Source: Cladophialophora immunda (taxonomy: Eukaryota > Ascomycota > Eurotiomycetes > Chaetothyriales > Herpotrichiellaceae). From it: DNA of 64,000 bases. Shown one piece after another: positions 1-10,571 of the stretch (position 1 is the stretch's first letter; every line of letters begins with the position of its first letter). The notes under the pieces are model-generated. The model worked only from the letters and a program-made list of their open reading frames with translations. It searched no databases and was not told the DNA's origin. The translations under genes and the position numbers were made by a program. The DNA is taken from positions 3,438,855-3,502,854 of the forward strand of contig NW_015622544.1 of assembly GCF_000835495.1 (NCBI RefSeq). Reading direction: 5' to 3'.

Positions 1-1008
1 GATGGCCGTGTCATGGAAATGCTCAGCGAACATACTGTTGAAGGTTGGCTCGAAGGCTACCTCCTATCTGGCCGCCATGGGATGCTCAACAGCTACGAGC
101 CCTTTATCCACATCATCGACTCAATGGTCAACCAGCACTGCAAGTGGATTGAGAAATGCCTCGAAGTCGAATGGCGTGCCAAGATTGCGTCTCTCAACAT
201 TTTGTTGACGGCCACCGTCTGGCGCCAGGACCACAACGGCTTCACCCATCAAGATCCCGGCTTCCTGGATGTCGTGTGCAACAAGTCTCCCGAAGTCGTC
301 CGCATCTACTTGCCGCCCGATGGAAACTGTCTGCTCTCCGTGATGGACCACTGCTTCCGAAGCAGCAACTACGTCAACGTCATCGTTGCCGACAAGCAGA
401 ATCACTTGCAATATCTCGACATGGATGCCGCCATCGAGCACTGCACCAAGGGCGCCGGCATCTGGGACTGGGCATCCAATGACCAGGGTCAAGAGCCCGA
501 CGTCGTCATGGCGTCCTGTGGCGACGTGCCGACCATGGAAGCCCTGGCCGCGACTGCGCTGCTCCGCGAGTACATTCCCGAGCTCAAGATCCGCTTTGTC
601 AACGTGGTGGATCTCTTCAAGCTGATCCCGGAGCACGACCACCCGCACGGCATGTCGCAGCGAGAATTCGAGGCCATCTTCACACCCAACAGACCCGTCA
701 TCTTCAACTTCCACTCGTATCCCTGGCTCATCCACCGGCTGACGGCCCAGCGCCCCAGCCAAGCCAACCTGCACGTGCGCGGCTACAATGAGAAGGGCAA
801 CATCGACACCCCCCTCGAGCTCGCCATCCGCAACCGCACCGACCGGTTCAGCCTCGCCATTGAGGCGCTGGACAGAATGCCCGAGTTGGGCAACAAGGGC
901 GCCAGCGCCAGGGAGAAGCTGCTCAGCTCGCAGATCAAGTACCGCACCGCGGCCTTCAACGATGGCATCGACCCCGAGGAGATCAGGAAGTGGGTGTGGC
1001 CCTTTTAA
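1..1008 (+). CDS. Phosphoketolase, C-terminal part (5' end outside window)
   Basis: Open from the first base in frame 1 and ending with TAA at 1006-1008, so 335 residues of the C-terminal end are present and the start is off the window. The sequence matches the C-terminal half of xylulose-5-phosphate/fructose-6-phosphate phosphoketolase: it begins with a GRVMEMLSEHTVEGWLEGY-type stretch and continues through the HQDPG and LPPDGNCL segments, the MASCGDVPT stretch and the ending KWVWPF. The family is TPP-dependent and cleaves xylulose 5-phosphate with phosphate to acetyl phosphate and glyceraldehyde 3-phosphate in the cytosol. A full enzyme is about 800 residues, so roughly 40 percent is seen. 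No intron in this part. It converges on VPS4. Confidence 0.9.
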   Translation, partial: DGRVMEMLSEHTVEGWLEGYLLSGRHGMLNSYEPFIHIIDSMVNQHCKWIEKCLEVEWRAKIASLNILLTATVWRQDHNGFTHQDPGFLDVVCNKSPEVVRIYLPPDGNCLLSVMDHCFRSSNYVNVIVADKQNHLQYLDMDAAIEHCTKGAGIWDWASNDQGQEPDVVMASCGDVPTMEALAATALLREYIPELKIRFVNVVDLFKLIPEHDHPHGMSQREFEAIFTPNRPVIFNFHSYPWLIHRLTAQRPSQANLHVRGYNEKGNIDTPLELAIRNRTDRFSLAIEALDRMPELGNKGASAREKLLSSQIKYRTAAFNDGIDPEEIRKWVWPF

Positions 1009-2208
1009 GTCGATGGTAGTGCGGCCCCGGGCGGCCAAGCGGAAAGCAAACGGATCTCCTACAGACATGGACCTCGAGGCCGGGGAGATGAGATTTCCTA
1101 CCAAAAGGCGACATGATTCACGAACTTGGATCGCGCGCGAGGGAGGGGGACCATAATAGATTATTATCACGAAGGGTTTACCATTAGAAGGAATCGGTTG
1201 TAATTCGTCGCAACGTTGTTGCATGATTGGTTAGACTCCCCGTGCAGCGCGCGCCCTTTATTATCCCAAACCACACGATGCACCCACCGTCAGATAGAAT
1301 GAATACACTTTTGATGTACGCGAGGCTGAAGACTTCTCGCGATGATGTTCGCCCCTCCTTCAGCCTTCTCAAGACTGTAATGACCACTCGAATCGACGAG
1401 CGAACTATATACCTACCTTTCTTTGACAGGGATCTACGAATTTCGAGCCTGGACACTCGTGAAAAGACGGCACATGCATGCACTGTCGCAGCGAGCATAC
1501 GCAGAGCGGCTACAGAGGCTCGAGACCGGACTGGACGAGACAGGACGACCACAGGGACAAGAAGCAGTGTTGTCATCAGAAGGAAAGGCTGCGACACGAT
1601 TTATCCTAGCATGTGTACATAGGAACCTCCTGCGCAAGGCTGGGAAAGATGGTCAACTTAGCCAAACAGCGTGCCTCGTGCCAGAGGCGATGGGATATCA
1701 GTCAAGAATCCACAGGAACGGCGGAGGCAAAAAGCCAGCAAAGAGGAGCCCTGGGGCATTCATTCATGTACACTGCATAGAACATCTGCCAGATTCAACG
1801 ACAGAGGTCCCTGCTGAATCTTGTCCCAGAATTCGGCCCCTCTTTTTGACACGGTTCCAAGCGCCTCCGATATCCAGCATAGGAGGTGGAAGCCTTGCAT
1901 CAGGCTGGCACAGTCGAGCAGGTTCCAGGGCCGTTGCGCCAAAGATGAGATCTTGCGTTTGTCCACTGGTTCCTGTTTTGAGGGCCACCGGTCCTTCAAA
2001 CATCCGACTCAAGCTGGATTCAGTGCCTTCACTGCCTCGAGAAATATAGCCAGCACTGCCTCACTGCTAACAAGCCTGGAACGCCCTTGCTCATCCCTGC
2101 AAAACCCCTTCTTTCCCATGTTCCAAAATGACAAAAATGACATTGCTATCGTCGTCTTCGTTCTGCGCTTCCATGCAAAGTTCTATCTCCTGTTTTCCGT
2201 GTGCCTGG
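1009..2208. other. Intergenic, convergent 3' regions of phosphoketolase and VPS4
   Basis: 1.2 kb between two converging genes. It holds a 208-codon open frame at 1423-2049 (+) without recognisable domain, composition or splice context. I see no tRNA and no repeat. Most of it is expected to be the two 3' untranslated regions and spacer. Confidence 0.5.
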
Positions 2209-3590
2209 CTATGCGCCTTCGCTTCCAAATTCGGAGGTCCACTCAGCATTCTTCTTCAAATCGTCCGCAGACACAGTTGGTCTACTCGCTTTTATCGCGC
2301 GAGTAAAGTCTTTCACAGTTAACGGGGGCTCGAGTAGTTTTTCTGAGTCAACGTCCACCCAGGTCATCTCCTTTGCTCCAGGGTCACCAGGGGAGCACGG
2401 TGTGAGTTTCTCAACGCCATCCACCATCACCTAGTTGCCGCCAAGGGCATTCGTTAGCAGCTCGTCTCGGAAACAGAGCCTGAGAGGGGGGTTGAACTTA
2501 CCTTCTTGTAGTGCGTGGCTGTTTGGATCTTCCTCACGGGCTGCATCAACGCATCTTGCACCGCAATGCTAATATCACTCCCCGAGTACCCTTCGCTCAA
2601 GTCCGCCAGCGCCTTGTAATCCGCTTGCGTCATCTCGCATTTCGTATCTCCGACGGCGAGCTCAAACATCCGCATTCGTGCCGGTTTGTCGGGTAAAGAG
2701 ATATGCACTCTTCGCTGGAAACGTCGGCGAATGGCAGCATCTAACTGCCAGGGGATATTTGTTGCACCGAGGATCAAGACGCCACGAGAATCCTTTCCCA
2801 CTCCGTCCATTTGGACGAGAAGCTCGGTTTTGATACGCCTCGACGCTTCGGATTCGCCTTCACCTCGGGGTCCACACAAGGCATCGACCTCGTCAATAAA
2901 GATAATTGCCGGCTTGTTTTCTCTTGCCATGTTGAAGAGTTGCTTGACCAGTCGTTCTGACTCGCCCATCCACTTGCTCACCAGATCTGACGAACTCACG
3001 CTGAAAAAAGTGCTGTTTGCCTCGGTCGCCACCGCTTTGGCGAGGTATGATTTACCCGTACCTGGAGGTCCGTAGAGTAATATTCCTTTCCAGGGTTGTC
3101 GTTTACCTTGAAACAGATGAGGGAATTTGATAGGCAAGATGACAGCCTCCTTCAATGCTTCTTTTGCGCCCTCCAGACCGGCGACGTCCTCCCATTTTAC
3201 ATTTGGTTTGTCCGTCAGGATCGCTCCCATTAATTGTCCTCGGAGCTTCTTTGAATCTGCATCTTCCTCGTCTTTGTCTCCTGCTTCTCCTTTGCCTGCG
3301 CCATTCACAGCTTTCCCGTTGACACCCATCGCAGCGGGCTTTTTGCGATTGGAGGAATCGTTGGTCTGAATATGGGCTTTCAGTTTCTCTGCTCGATCCA
3401 TGTATTCACCCGCCTTTGCACGGATCATTTCCTTTGACTTTGGATTCTTTTCCCATTTGAGGGCAAGCATGAACAGTTCGAGGGCGGCATAGTATTGTTG
3501 GTACGCTTGTTCGTAGGAGCCGGCGGTGTCAAGCTCAATGGCTTTCTTTACCGTGTCGATTGCACGGCCGAGGAAGTCGGTGTTGGACAT
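2209..3590 (-). CDS. VPS4: Vps4, AAA ATPase of the ESCRT pathway
   Basis: Two exons: 3590-2502 and 2430-2209; the 71-bp intron 2501-2431 has GTAAGT donor and TAG acceptor. The product is 436 residues, the usual Vps4 length. An N-terminal MIT domain (about 1-75) precedes an acidic linker and the AAA domain with Walker A GPPGTGKS (174-181), Walker B IIFIDE (229-234, catalytic Glu234) and a paired-arginine RRRFQRR segment. The second exon supplies the Vps4 C-terminal helix domain, beginning VMVDG and ending EFGSEGA. The family disassembles ESCRT-III polymers on endosomes and other membranes. The gene is divergent from prefoldin 6, 409 bp away. Stopping at the end of the first open frame would lose the whole C-terminal domain. 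Confidence 0.96.
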
Positions 3591-3999
3591 GCTGAGCAGC
3601 GAAGCTCCGAAGCTGGATATCTAGACAAGGGACGACAGAAGATAAGAGTGATCGTGGAGGTACTTCGCCGAGTTACAGTTGCGGTAAACAAGCGGCAAGA
3701 TGTTCTTGGTGGTTGTCTTCAGGCGGCAATGGAGACGAACGAAAAGTGTCTGTTCAGCTGATCCAGCACAGCTATACCAGGTCTAGGAATCAGGTTTCAG
3801 AGTCGCGTGAAGTCGAGGTTGGAGGATCGTAGAGTCGTCACAAAGCTGCAAAGGTGAAGGTGGGATGGGAACGGAGATGGCGCACCGGCATTTGCCCCGC
3901 GAACCGCCTGCGCGCTAGGACGATTTCCCAGTCCAGGCACGTACAAATCTGTTACAAATCCTCTCATCACGACTCGATTCTCTTCTCGACCGGCACGCC
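3591..3999. promoter_or_regulatory. Divergent promoter region, VPS4 / prefoldin 6
   Basis: 409 bp between two start codons facing away from each other. It must hold both 5' untranslated regions and both promoters. I could not define a TATA box or factor site with confidence. Confidence 0.5.
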
Positions 4000-4431
4000 A
4001 TGGAAGAGGACAGAAATAAGCTGCAGGCCTTGTCTGAAGCTCTCCAAAAATTCCAAGACGGTCGGGAACACAATACCCTGGGCACGCTACCTTTGATGTT
4101 CTAACCTTCGGCCACAGATCTACAAACCGCGGTGGAAGCACGTCAAAAACTCGAAGCGCAGCAGCAAGAAAACAAGGCTGTCCAGAAAGAATTCGCATCG
4201 CTGCCCGACGATGCCGGGATTTACAAACTGGTCGGCCCAGTATTGCTGAAGCAGGACAAGACGGAGGCTGTAAATGCGGTCGACGGCCGGCTCGATTTCA
4301 TCACCAAGGAAATAACCAGGCGGGAGGCTAGGATCAAGGAGTTGCAGGAAGGGAGCGAAAAGAAGAGAGTCGAGCTGATGCAGCTCCAACAAAGGATACA
4401 AATCGCCGCGCAGGAGCAGGGCGCAGGCTGA
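4000..4431 (+). CDS. YKE2: Prefoldin subunit 6 (Yke2/Gim1-like)
   Basis: Two exons: 4000-4060 and 4118-4431, joined over a 57-bp intron with a weak GT donor (GTCGGG), a CTAAC branch site at 4101-4105 and a CAG acceptor. The first exon is only 61 bases and encodes a MEEDRNKLQALSEAL start. The product is 124 residues, normal for a beta-type prefoldin: two long coiled-coil helices around the conserved YKLVGPVLLKQD hairpin. Prefoldin is a cytosolic hexamer that delivers unfolded actin and tubulin to the chaperonin CCT. Reading only the long frame from 4132 would miss the N-terminal helix start. Confidence 0.92.
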
Positions 4432-5263
4432 AGAAAACATCGAACATGTGCGAGGGAGCACCGACGACTTGAACAGTTTCTAACAGCGAGATCGTGATTT
4501 GACCACGCATCATGTCCAATCTCCATTCATTACGACAGTCGCCACCGAAGCCCGGCATCGTAAACCCTGGCTGAGTCCTAGACTGCTGCAGGCGCTTGCG
4601 TCCATCCCCCTCGAGTCGGCACTAATCGCAATGTCCGCCCTGCGGCCCTATTCAATGGGAAGTGTTCAGGATATGAAGGCAGCTCGAGACATTTTGCTGT
4701 TAGAGCTTATGCTGGGTCTTTCATTTCAGCGTATTTCTCACATCTCCACGAGTCTTTGCATGGCGTTGCGAGATGTGCTGGGCACAGATATTGAGAAAAT
4801 GCCACGGGAAAGCGCTTCCGGAAAGAGGAAACGCCATTTGCAGTGGTAGCTTGCGTTAGAAAGCACAGAGTTTCTCGAACCTGATGGGCTCCTCAAGTGC
4901 TCCGAGAGGCATTGAGTCTCGTACTTGAGCTGCATGCGATTTGCCTTTCGTCGGCTGGCTATGTTCCATGACGCGAGTCTCATTGTAGAATACAAGCATG
5001 AAGGCCTAGACTTCTCCAGCTTCTGTACGACAAGGCTGAGGCTGAGGCTGAGGCTGCGCTGATCACAAGGCTGTGAGCGCTCCTTCTAGTCATCGATTTG
5101 ATTGGTGGATCTGCGGAATAGGCTTGGCAGCGTAATTTTTTTGTCCTACGCAGAACCTCTCGACCTGTTCTCAAGCTGCTAACCACTTTCACCACGGTTT
5201 GTCGCTAAAGTGTCGGCCTCTCGCATTGCTTGTCTTCATTGACACTGATTTACTCCTCTCAAA
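4432..5263. other. Intergenic spacer before NOP9, with a short GCTGAG repeat
   Basis: 832 bp. A short tandem repeat of GCTGAG units lies around 5034-5055. A 116-codon frame at 4499-4849 (+) has no recognisable domain and is treated as chance. The last part is the NOP9 promoter and leader. Confidence 0.45.
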
Positions 5264-7342
5264 ATGCCTCGCGAGGGCAAGAAGCGGGGGAGGCGACAGC
5301 AGGAAAAAGAGGGAAAGAGAGCCTCGAAACGCCTGAAGATCGAAGATGGTGATGGAGAGGCCCCAGGCGAAATTGTGGTGGAGGGCGATGCTGGAGACGA
5401 CTTCATCAGCTTCAATATGGAAAGGCCGCAAGGGATTCAGGAGCCGCAAGAAGAAACGCAGTTTCACGGACTTCTTACTCCCGAAGAACAAGAGTACTAC
5501 GCAAACGTCAACACCAAAATCGTTGCAAATGATTTCGAGTCCCCAGAAGACCGTGCAGTATTCCTCGAGGCAGTGCATAGGGAGACTGAAGGCAAAGAGA
5601 TGAAGGTCGCATCGAGTCAATCTTGTTCTAGATATCTCGAGAAGATCATCATGTTGTCAACTCCTGAACAGCTGCGACATCTTTTCAGCAAGTTCCTTGG
5701 AAACCTCACCTATCTTGTGCGACATCGGTTTGGAAGTCATTGTTGTGAGACGCTTTTCTTGCAAGCGGCGAAGCACGTGGAAAAGGAGCCTCAAGTCGAG
5801 GAAGCCAACCAGACTGGATTGATGTCTACGGAGAGCCTCTTTCTCCGTGCCGCAGAAGAGCTTGAGCCAAACATGGGCTTTCTACTCACCGACAGATTCG
5901 CTTCTCACACTGTCCGAGTGTTATTCCTGATATTATCGGGCCTGTCCTTGGAAGACGAGTCTGTCAAGGCTATGGTCGCTAGCAAGAGAAAGGAAAAGCT
6001 AGAAGCACCAGTCGAGAAAGAGACCGAGACATCTGATAGCAAACGGGTCGTACCAAAGACATTCCGCAATGCGCTTGACAAATTAATTAGCAGTGCGATT
6101 TCGGCACTGGACACCACTTATTTGAGAGCATTGGCTACCCATCCGACCGGCAATCCTGTGTTACAATTACTTCTACGCGTCGAGCTCTCAGCATCGGGCA
6201 AGAACAAGGCAGCAGGAGAGAACTCGGTCTTTCGAAAATTGTTACCAGATCAAGAGCTAGAAGAAGATTCCGAGAGTGCTAAATTCATCTCCGGGTTGAT
6301 TTATGATCCTACTGGCTCACATTTGGTCGAGATCCTAGTCAAGGAACTTCCTGGCAAAACGTTCAAGAAGCTCTACAAGAACGTCTTGAAGCCACGGCTC
6401 GGCAGCCTGTCTAAAAACGATACAGCAAGTTATGTTGCGATGAGAATACTCGAACGGCTGGGAAAAGATGACCTCGGTGAAGCCAAAAGATTGATCTTAG
6501 CAGAGCTGCCAGTCCTGATCTCCCGACGGAGGACTGGCCTAATCAGAGTACTGATCGAACGATGTGCTTTGCGAGGCGTGGATCTGCAGGATGTATCGGA
6601 GGTGGTCAAGTCAGAATACACCAGTGACGGAGAGGAATTCCTGCCCAACCTTCTCGGCTTAAGACCTATGGAGGCGCCAGAACAACCCAAGGATAATGAC
6701 GGGAGCAAGAGCACAGAAACTTCAACACTAAGGACTGATATCCATGGCTCACTATTGGCTCAGACAATGCTACAAAGTCCAGGTACAAGCTCCGTTGTGC
6801 AGGACAGCATATTAGCGCTGGACACTAAAACGTTGATGGCGATGTCTAAAGATCCAGCTTCCTCCCGCATCGTCCAATCTGCCTTGTCTCCGACAGAATT
6901 CAATATGCAATTCAGACGCGAGATTATCCCTCGGTTCTACGGAGAAATCAGCGCCCTAGCGCAAGACCTTACTGGCTCTTATGTAGCTGATGCTCTATGG
7001 TCAGCCACGGACGGGCTTCATTTCATGAAAGAGCGGCTAGCCGGTGAACTTGCCAGCAATGAAAGTCAACTTCGAGACTCGCCCTTCGGCCGAAATGTTT
7101 GGAAGAACTGGGCCATGGATTCTTATCATCGACGGCCAGGTGAGTGGCGCGCCCTTGCAAAGGGACGGGGCCAGAGCCTCACACTGGCTGCGCCTTCGAA
7201 GGAAGCATCAGGGCAGGAGAGGAAGAAGACCCCGATCGAGCTTGCGCGCGAGAGGCATTCTCAAAAATTGAATGCGCACAGCACTAAGCACAGCCACGCT
7301 TCAGCAACAGGCGCCAACGCCGTGGTTCGAACCAGTGCCTAG
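5264..7342 (+). CDS. NOP9: Nop9, nucleolar Pumilio-repeat ribosome biogenesis factor
   Basis: Single open frame of 692 residues. The start MPREGKKRGRRQQ is followed by a Lys/Arg-rich nucleolar-type segment (about 1-30). Pumilio-like helical repeats follow, with typical FGSHCCET, DPTGSHLVE, LTGSYVADAL and DSPFGRNVWKNW motifs between about residues 130 and 620. The C-terminus is basic. Length and motif order fit fungal Nop9, which binds 20S/18S pre-rRNA and acts in 40S subunit maturation. It is followed by the PLP decarboxylase in the same orientation, 334 bp downstream. Confidence 0.93.
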   Translation: MPREGKKRGRRQQEKEGKRASKRLKIEDGDGEAPGEIVVEGDAGDDFISFNMERPQGIQEPQEETQFHGLLTPEEQEYYANVNTKIVANDFESPEDRAVFLEAVHRETEGKEMKVASSQSCSRYLEKIIMLSTPEQLRHLFSKFLGNLTYLVRHRFGSHCCETLFLQAAKHVEKEPQVEEANQTGLMSTESLFLRAAEELEPNMGFLLTDRFASHTVRVLFLILSGLSLEDESVKAMVASKRKEKLEAPVEKETETSDSKRVVPKTFRNALDKLISSAISALDTTYLRALATHPTGNPVLQLLLRVELSASGKNKAAGENSVFRKLLPDQELEEDSESAKFISGLIYDPTGSHLVEILVKELPGKTFKKLYKNVLKPRLGSLSKNDTASYVAMRILERLGKDDLGEAKRLILAELPVLISRRRTGLIRVLIERCALRGVDLQDVSEVVKSEYTSDGEEFLPNLLGLRPMEAPEQPKDNDGSKSTETSTLRTDIHGSLLAQTMLQSPGTSSVVQDSILALDTKTLMAMSKDPASSRIVQSALSPTEFNMQFRREIIPRFYGEISALAQDLTGSYVADALWSATDGLHFMKERLAGELASNESQLRDSPFGRNVWKNWAMDSYHRRPGEWRALAKGRGQSLTLAAPSKEASGQERKKTPIELARERHSQKLNAHSTKHSHASATGANAVVRTSA

Positions 7343-7676
7343 AGCGGGAAGGGGAATATGGACTGATGAAATCGACATTGCGTGAAAGCAGTTATCCTCC
7401 TGAGCGAACCCCTGGACCTCAGCCTCGTCTCCACCAGATTGCGTCATTCGGACAAGCACGCCACCAGCGCTGGTAAGCAGAGTTTTACCCCGGCCGCTGA
7501 TATACAACTTTTCCGCTGGCTTTACCTTGACCAGTCGGTTCTTCAGATATAGACAGGATAGATTCTCTTGCTTCATTGGATGTTGGTCTTCTGTTTATCT
7601 GTCTTCTTGGGCTTTGAGCGCTCGTACGCACGGGTTTCCTTTCCGACTTTTTTTATCGACATAAGTTTTACGAGCC
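7343..7676. other. Intergenic, NOP9 terminator / decarboxylase promoter
   Basis: 334 bp between two co-oriented genes; nothing specific recognised. Confidence 0.45.
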
Positions 7677-9452
7677 ATGTCTGACCATTCGCTCGAAAGC
7701 GTCGCCAACGGTGTGTCCTCAAACCATGCGCTGCCCAGTGAAATAATCTCACAAAGGCCCAACGGCATAAAAGATGGCGAGGCTGGCGATGCGTTTGCTT
7801 CTCGAGCTGATGAGTTGCAAACCCTTCTCGCATCTGTCCTCGACCGGCTCATCCCCTTCGTTCGACAAGCCGACTTGGAGCGCAAAGCTCACCAACTCCA
7901 ACAACCCGTATCTACGTCTTCCATCCTTGAATCACACTCTCCCTCAGATTTGCTCTCCATCCTGGCGTCAAACGGCACTCTGTCGCTGCCTCTTCGGGGT
8001 GCTGGTCAACGCGGACTGTCCAGTTCTCTATCTTCGATATTGAAATACAGTGTCAATACCTCAGCTCCCGGTTTTCTCGACAAGCTGTACTCCGCCCCTC
8101 TGCCTCCCGGGATAGCGGCAGATTTGATTCTCAGCGTCCTCAATACAAATGTGCATGTCTACCAGGTTTCTCCCGTGCTCTCACTCATCGAGACCTACAC
8201 CACGAAAGCTCTTGCAGCAATGTTCGGCTTCGCGGGCCCGAGGGCCGGAGGGATCAATGTTCAAGGCGGGAGCGCGAGCAACATGACCAGTATTGTCATT
8301 GCCCGGAACACGCTGTTCCCGGACACGAAACAGTCAGGGAACCACGCTGGAGGAAGACAGTTGGTAATGTTCACTTCTGAGCATGGACATTATAGTATTG
8401 AGAAGGCTGCGCAACAATGTGGTTTTGGTTCCGATAGTGTCATTCCCGTCCCCGTTGATCCGTTGTCTGGGGAGATGGACCCCGAGGCATTCGAGTCCTT
8501 GATTGAAAGAGAGAAGAGTAAGGGAAACACTCCATTCTACGTGAATGCCACGGCCGGAACAACAGTCCTGGGATCATTTGATCCATTCGCTGCTATTGCA
8601 CGGATTGCCAGAAAACACGGGCTGTGGATGCACATCGATGGTGCCTGGGGCGGAAGTTTTGTCTTTTCCGACAGTCTACGTCAGACAAGGCTAAAGGGGT
8701 GTGAGCTCGCTGACAGCATCGCCATCAATCCGCACAAGATGTTAGGTGTTCCAGTGACCTGCAGCTTCCTCTTGCTCAAAGATCTCAAAAATGCCCACAT
8801 GGCAAACACCCTCCGAGCTGGATACCTGTTCCACGATGAGGATCAAGTCGAGCCGCTTGCTAGGCAGCTAGAACTGAACGGCCATGGTCACCTAGAATCG
8901 CGCAACGAGGATTGGGCTCCTCCTGACGACCTGGCCGATCTGACCCTTCAGTGTGGACGCCGCGGAGACAGTCTGAAACTCTTTCTCTCCTGGCAATACT
9001 ATGGGACACTGGGGTACTCGTCAAAGGTCGAGAATGCGTATGCAGTCGCTTGCTACTTTGCAGGGCTTGTGGAGAAGAGTCCAGACCTGCTGCTGGTGAG
9101 CACGAATCCTCCGCCTTGCCTGCAGGTGTGTTTCTACTATGCTCCGAGGGGCAGAATGGTCCATGACACAAGCAATGATACCGAGGTCCAGGTGAATGGC
9201 AGCAATGGGAGCGACGAACGCGGTAAGGCTGGAACTGTCGGCAAGCGCAACTCGGCGATTACGAGCCGGATAGCTCGCTCTCTGATTTCTCGAGGCTTCA
9301 TGGTCGATTATGCGCCGGCTTTGGGCCATGAGGTCGAGAAAGGTTCCTTTTTCCGAGTGGTTGTAAATATCTCCACCACCAAGGAGACGGTCCGGAGGTT
9401 GGTCGAGGAAGTCAGCCTTGTTGGACGAGAGGAGATGTCTAGAGCCTCGTAA
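7677..9452 (+). CDS. Group II PLP-dependent decarboxylase (glutamate / cysteine sulfinate / diaminobutyrate type)
   Basis: Intron-less frame of 591 residues with the fold-type I group II decarboxylase pattern: VQGGSASNM, the histidine of TSEHGHYS that stacks on PLP, NATAGTTVLGSFDP, HIDGAWGG with the aspartate that contacts the pyridine nitrogen, and NPHK with the Schiff-base lysine at residue 354. The family removes the alpha-carboxyl of amino acids. The motifs do not fix whether the substrate is glutamate, cysteine sulfinate or 2,4-diaminobutyrate. A poorly conserved N-terminal 75 residues and a low-complexity insert near residues 490-520 (SNDTEVQVNGSNGSDERG region) are present. It is likely cytosolic, as no signal peptide is visible. 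Confidence 0.9.
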   Translation: MSDHSLESVANGVSSNHALPSEIISQRPNGIKDGEAGDAFASRADELQTLLASVLDRLIPFVRQADLERKAHQLQQPVSTSSILESHSPSDLLSILASNGTLSLPLRGAGQRGLSSSLSSILKYSVNTSAPGFLDKLYSAPLPPGIAADLILSVLNTNVHVYQVSPVLSLIETYTTKALAAMFGFAGPRAGGINVQGGSASNMTSIVIARNTLFPDTKQSGNHAGGRQLVMFTSEHGHYSIEKAAQQCGFGSDSVIPVPVDPLSGEMDPEAFESLIEREKSKGNTPFYVNATAGTTVLGSFDPFAAIARIARKHGLWMHIDGAWGGSFVFSDSLRQTRLKGCELADSIAINPHKMLGVPVTCSFLLLKDLKNAHMANTLRAGYLFHDEDQVEPLARQLELNGHGHLESRNEDWAPPDDLADLTLQCGRRGDSLKLFLSWQYYGTLGYSSKVENAYAVACYFAGLVEKSPDLLLVSTNPPPCLQVCFYYAPRGRMVHDTSNDTEVQVNGSNGSDERGKAGTVGKRNSAITSRIARSLISRGFMVDYAPALGHEVEKGSFFRVVVNISTTKETVRRLVEEVSLVGREEMSRAS

Positions 9453-10571
9453 CGACCGAAAAGCAACAATCAGCCTTGCGATGCCAGATAACATCAACCT
9501 AGATATAGCCAGCCTGACCGCGAACGGAGGCAAGCACAGCTGCAGGTTCTTGCTGCCCAACCTTGTTGTTCACCCGTCGTCGTACCTGTGAGGCTTGCTC
9601 CTGTTTTATCTGTGTTTCTGAATATTCGGCAAGCCTACTTGATTGTTGTCCTCCCACCCCCTCAAGGACTGTACTTCTCCTGACCGAGCGTCCCGCACCT
9701 CGAGCCGGCAAAGAAGATTAAGCTGCTGCCAGTTGCTCCTCGTATCCCTACTTCACTGCCTGTAAGCAATATTTCGTTGTCTGGGGCAGTGCTCTTTGGG
9801 GAACGAGTGGCTTAAGGGACTGAGAACATTGAGGCGCATGGATTCGTGACGCACTGACTTTGGTTCCTGGCAGCAGACTCTCTTGGGGGTATCTTGAAGA
9901 AGCTATTTGAGGAGAGAAACATGGCGTGGACACACATCATCACAGAAAGTGCATGCGAAAGCTTATAGCTGCTGCAACACGGTGGGTGCTCCGACTGTAG
10001 ATGTGGAGGCCAGTGCAGTTTCTGCACGCAGAGTGATATAGACACTGATTTATCCCTGTGCCTCACGGCGCGTGCCGATGGGTAACTAGTATTACTGCTC
10101 GCGCGAGCCGGGTGAGCGCTCACCCGCATCTAGAGCATCGTCACCGAAACTCTCTTCCGAGCGACTCAACTCCCAAAGTGACCACCAAGCCCAATGACCT
10201 TCTCTAGTCTTGTTTATCATTCTCGAGGTGACTTCACGATGAGCCTCATGGGTAAATTCTGCCTTTGAACACGAATTCCGCCCATAAGGCAGACTCCCGA
10301 GGCAGCCAGCGACCGAAGATGGCTAGGCATCATGCAGGTGCAGACCAATCCATGTGTTGGCGGCACAGCCAGCAGAACTGCACGTTGGAGTGACAGCTGT
10401 CTGCGACTTCAACGAGCAGCCTGATCACACACCAATGTGGCCGGCCTCTCCGGCTTTGCTGTTGGCGAACTCCAAGCAGGTAAAACTCCCGGAGACCCCA
10501 TCGAAGTGGCTGACATCTTCCCCACGATTCTGTGTGTTCAACGACCCTCCCTTCCTTGTTGCGAATCGTCA
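9453..10571. other. Intergenic spacer upstream of the NLR-like gene
   Basis: 1.1 kb with no gene I can support. An in-frame ATG at 10437 would extend the NLR protein by 45 residues, but family starts favour 10572. Confidence 0.45.

Noticed and set aside
121..1224. Long minus-strand frame opposite the phosphoketolase
   Set aside because: It mirrors a GC-biased coding region, shows no domain and overlaps a certain gene.
1423..2049. 208-codon frame between phosphoketolase and VPS4
   Set aside because: No domain, no family-like composition and no splice context; lies where 3' untranslated regions are expected.
4499..4849. 116-codon frame downstream of prefoldin 6
   Set aside because: No recognisable family and no supporting features.
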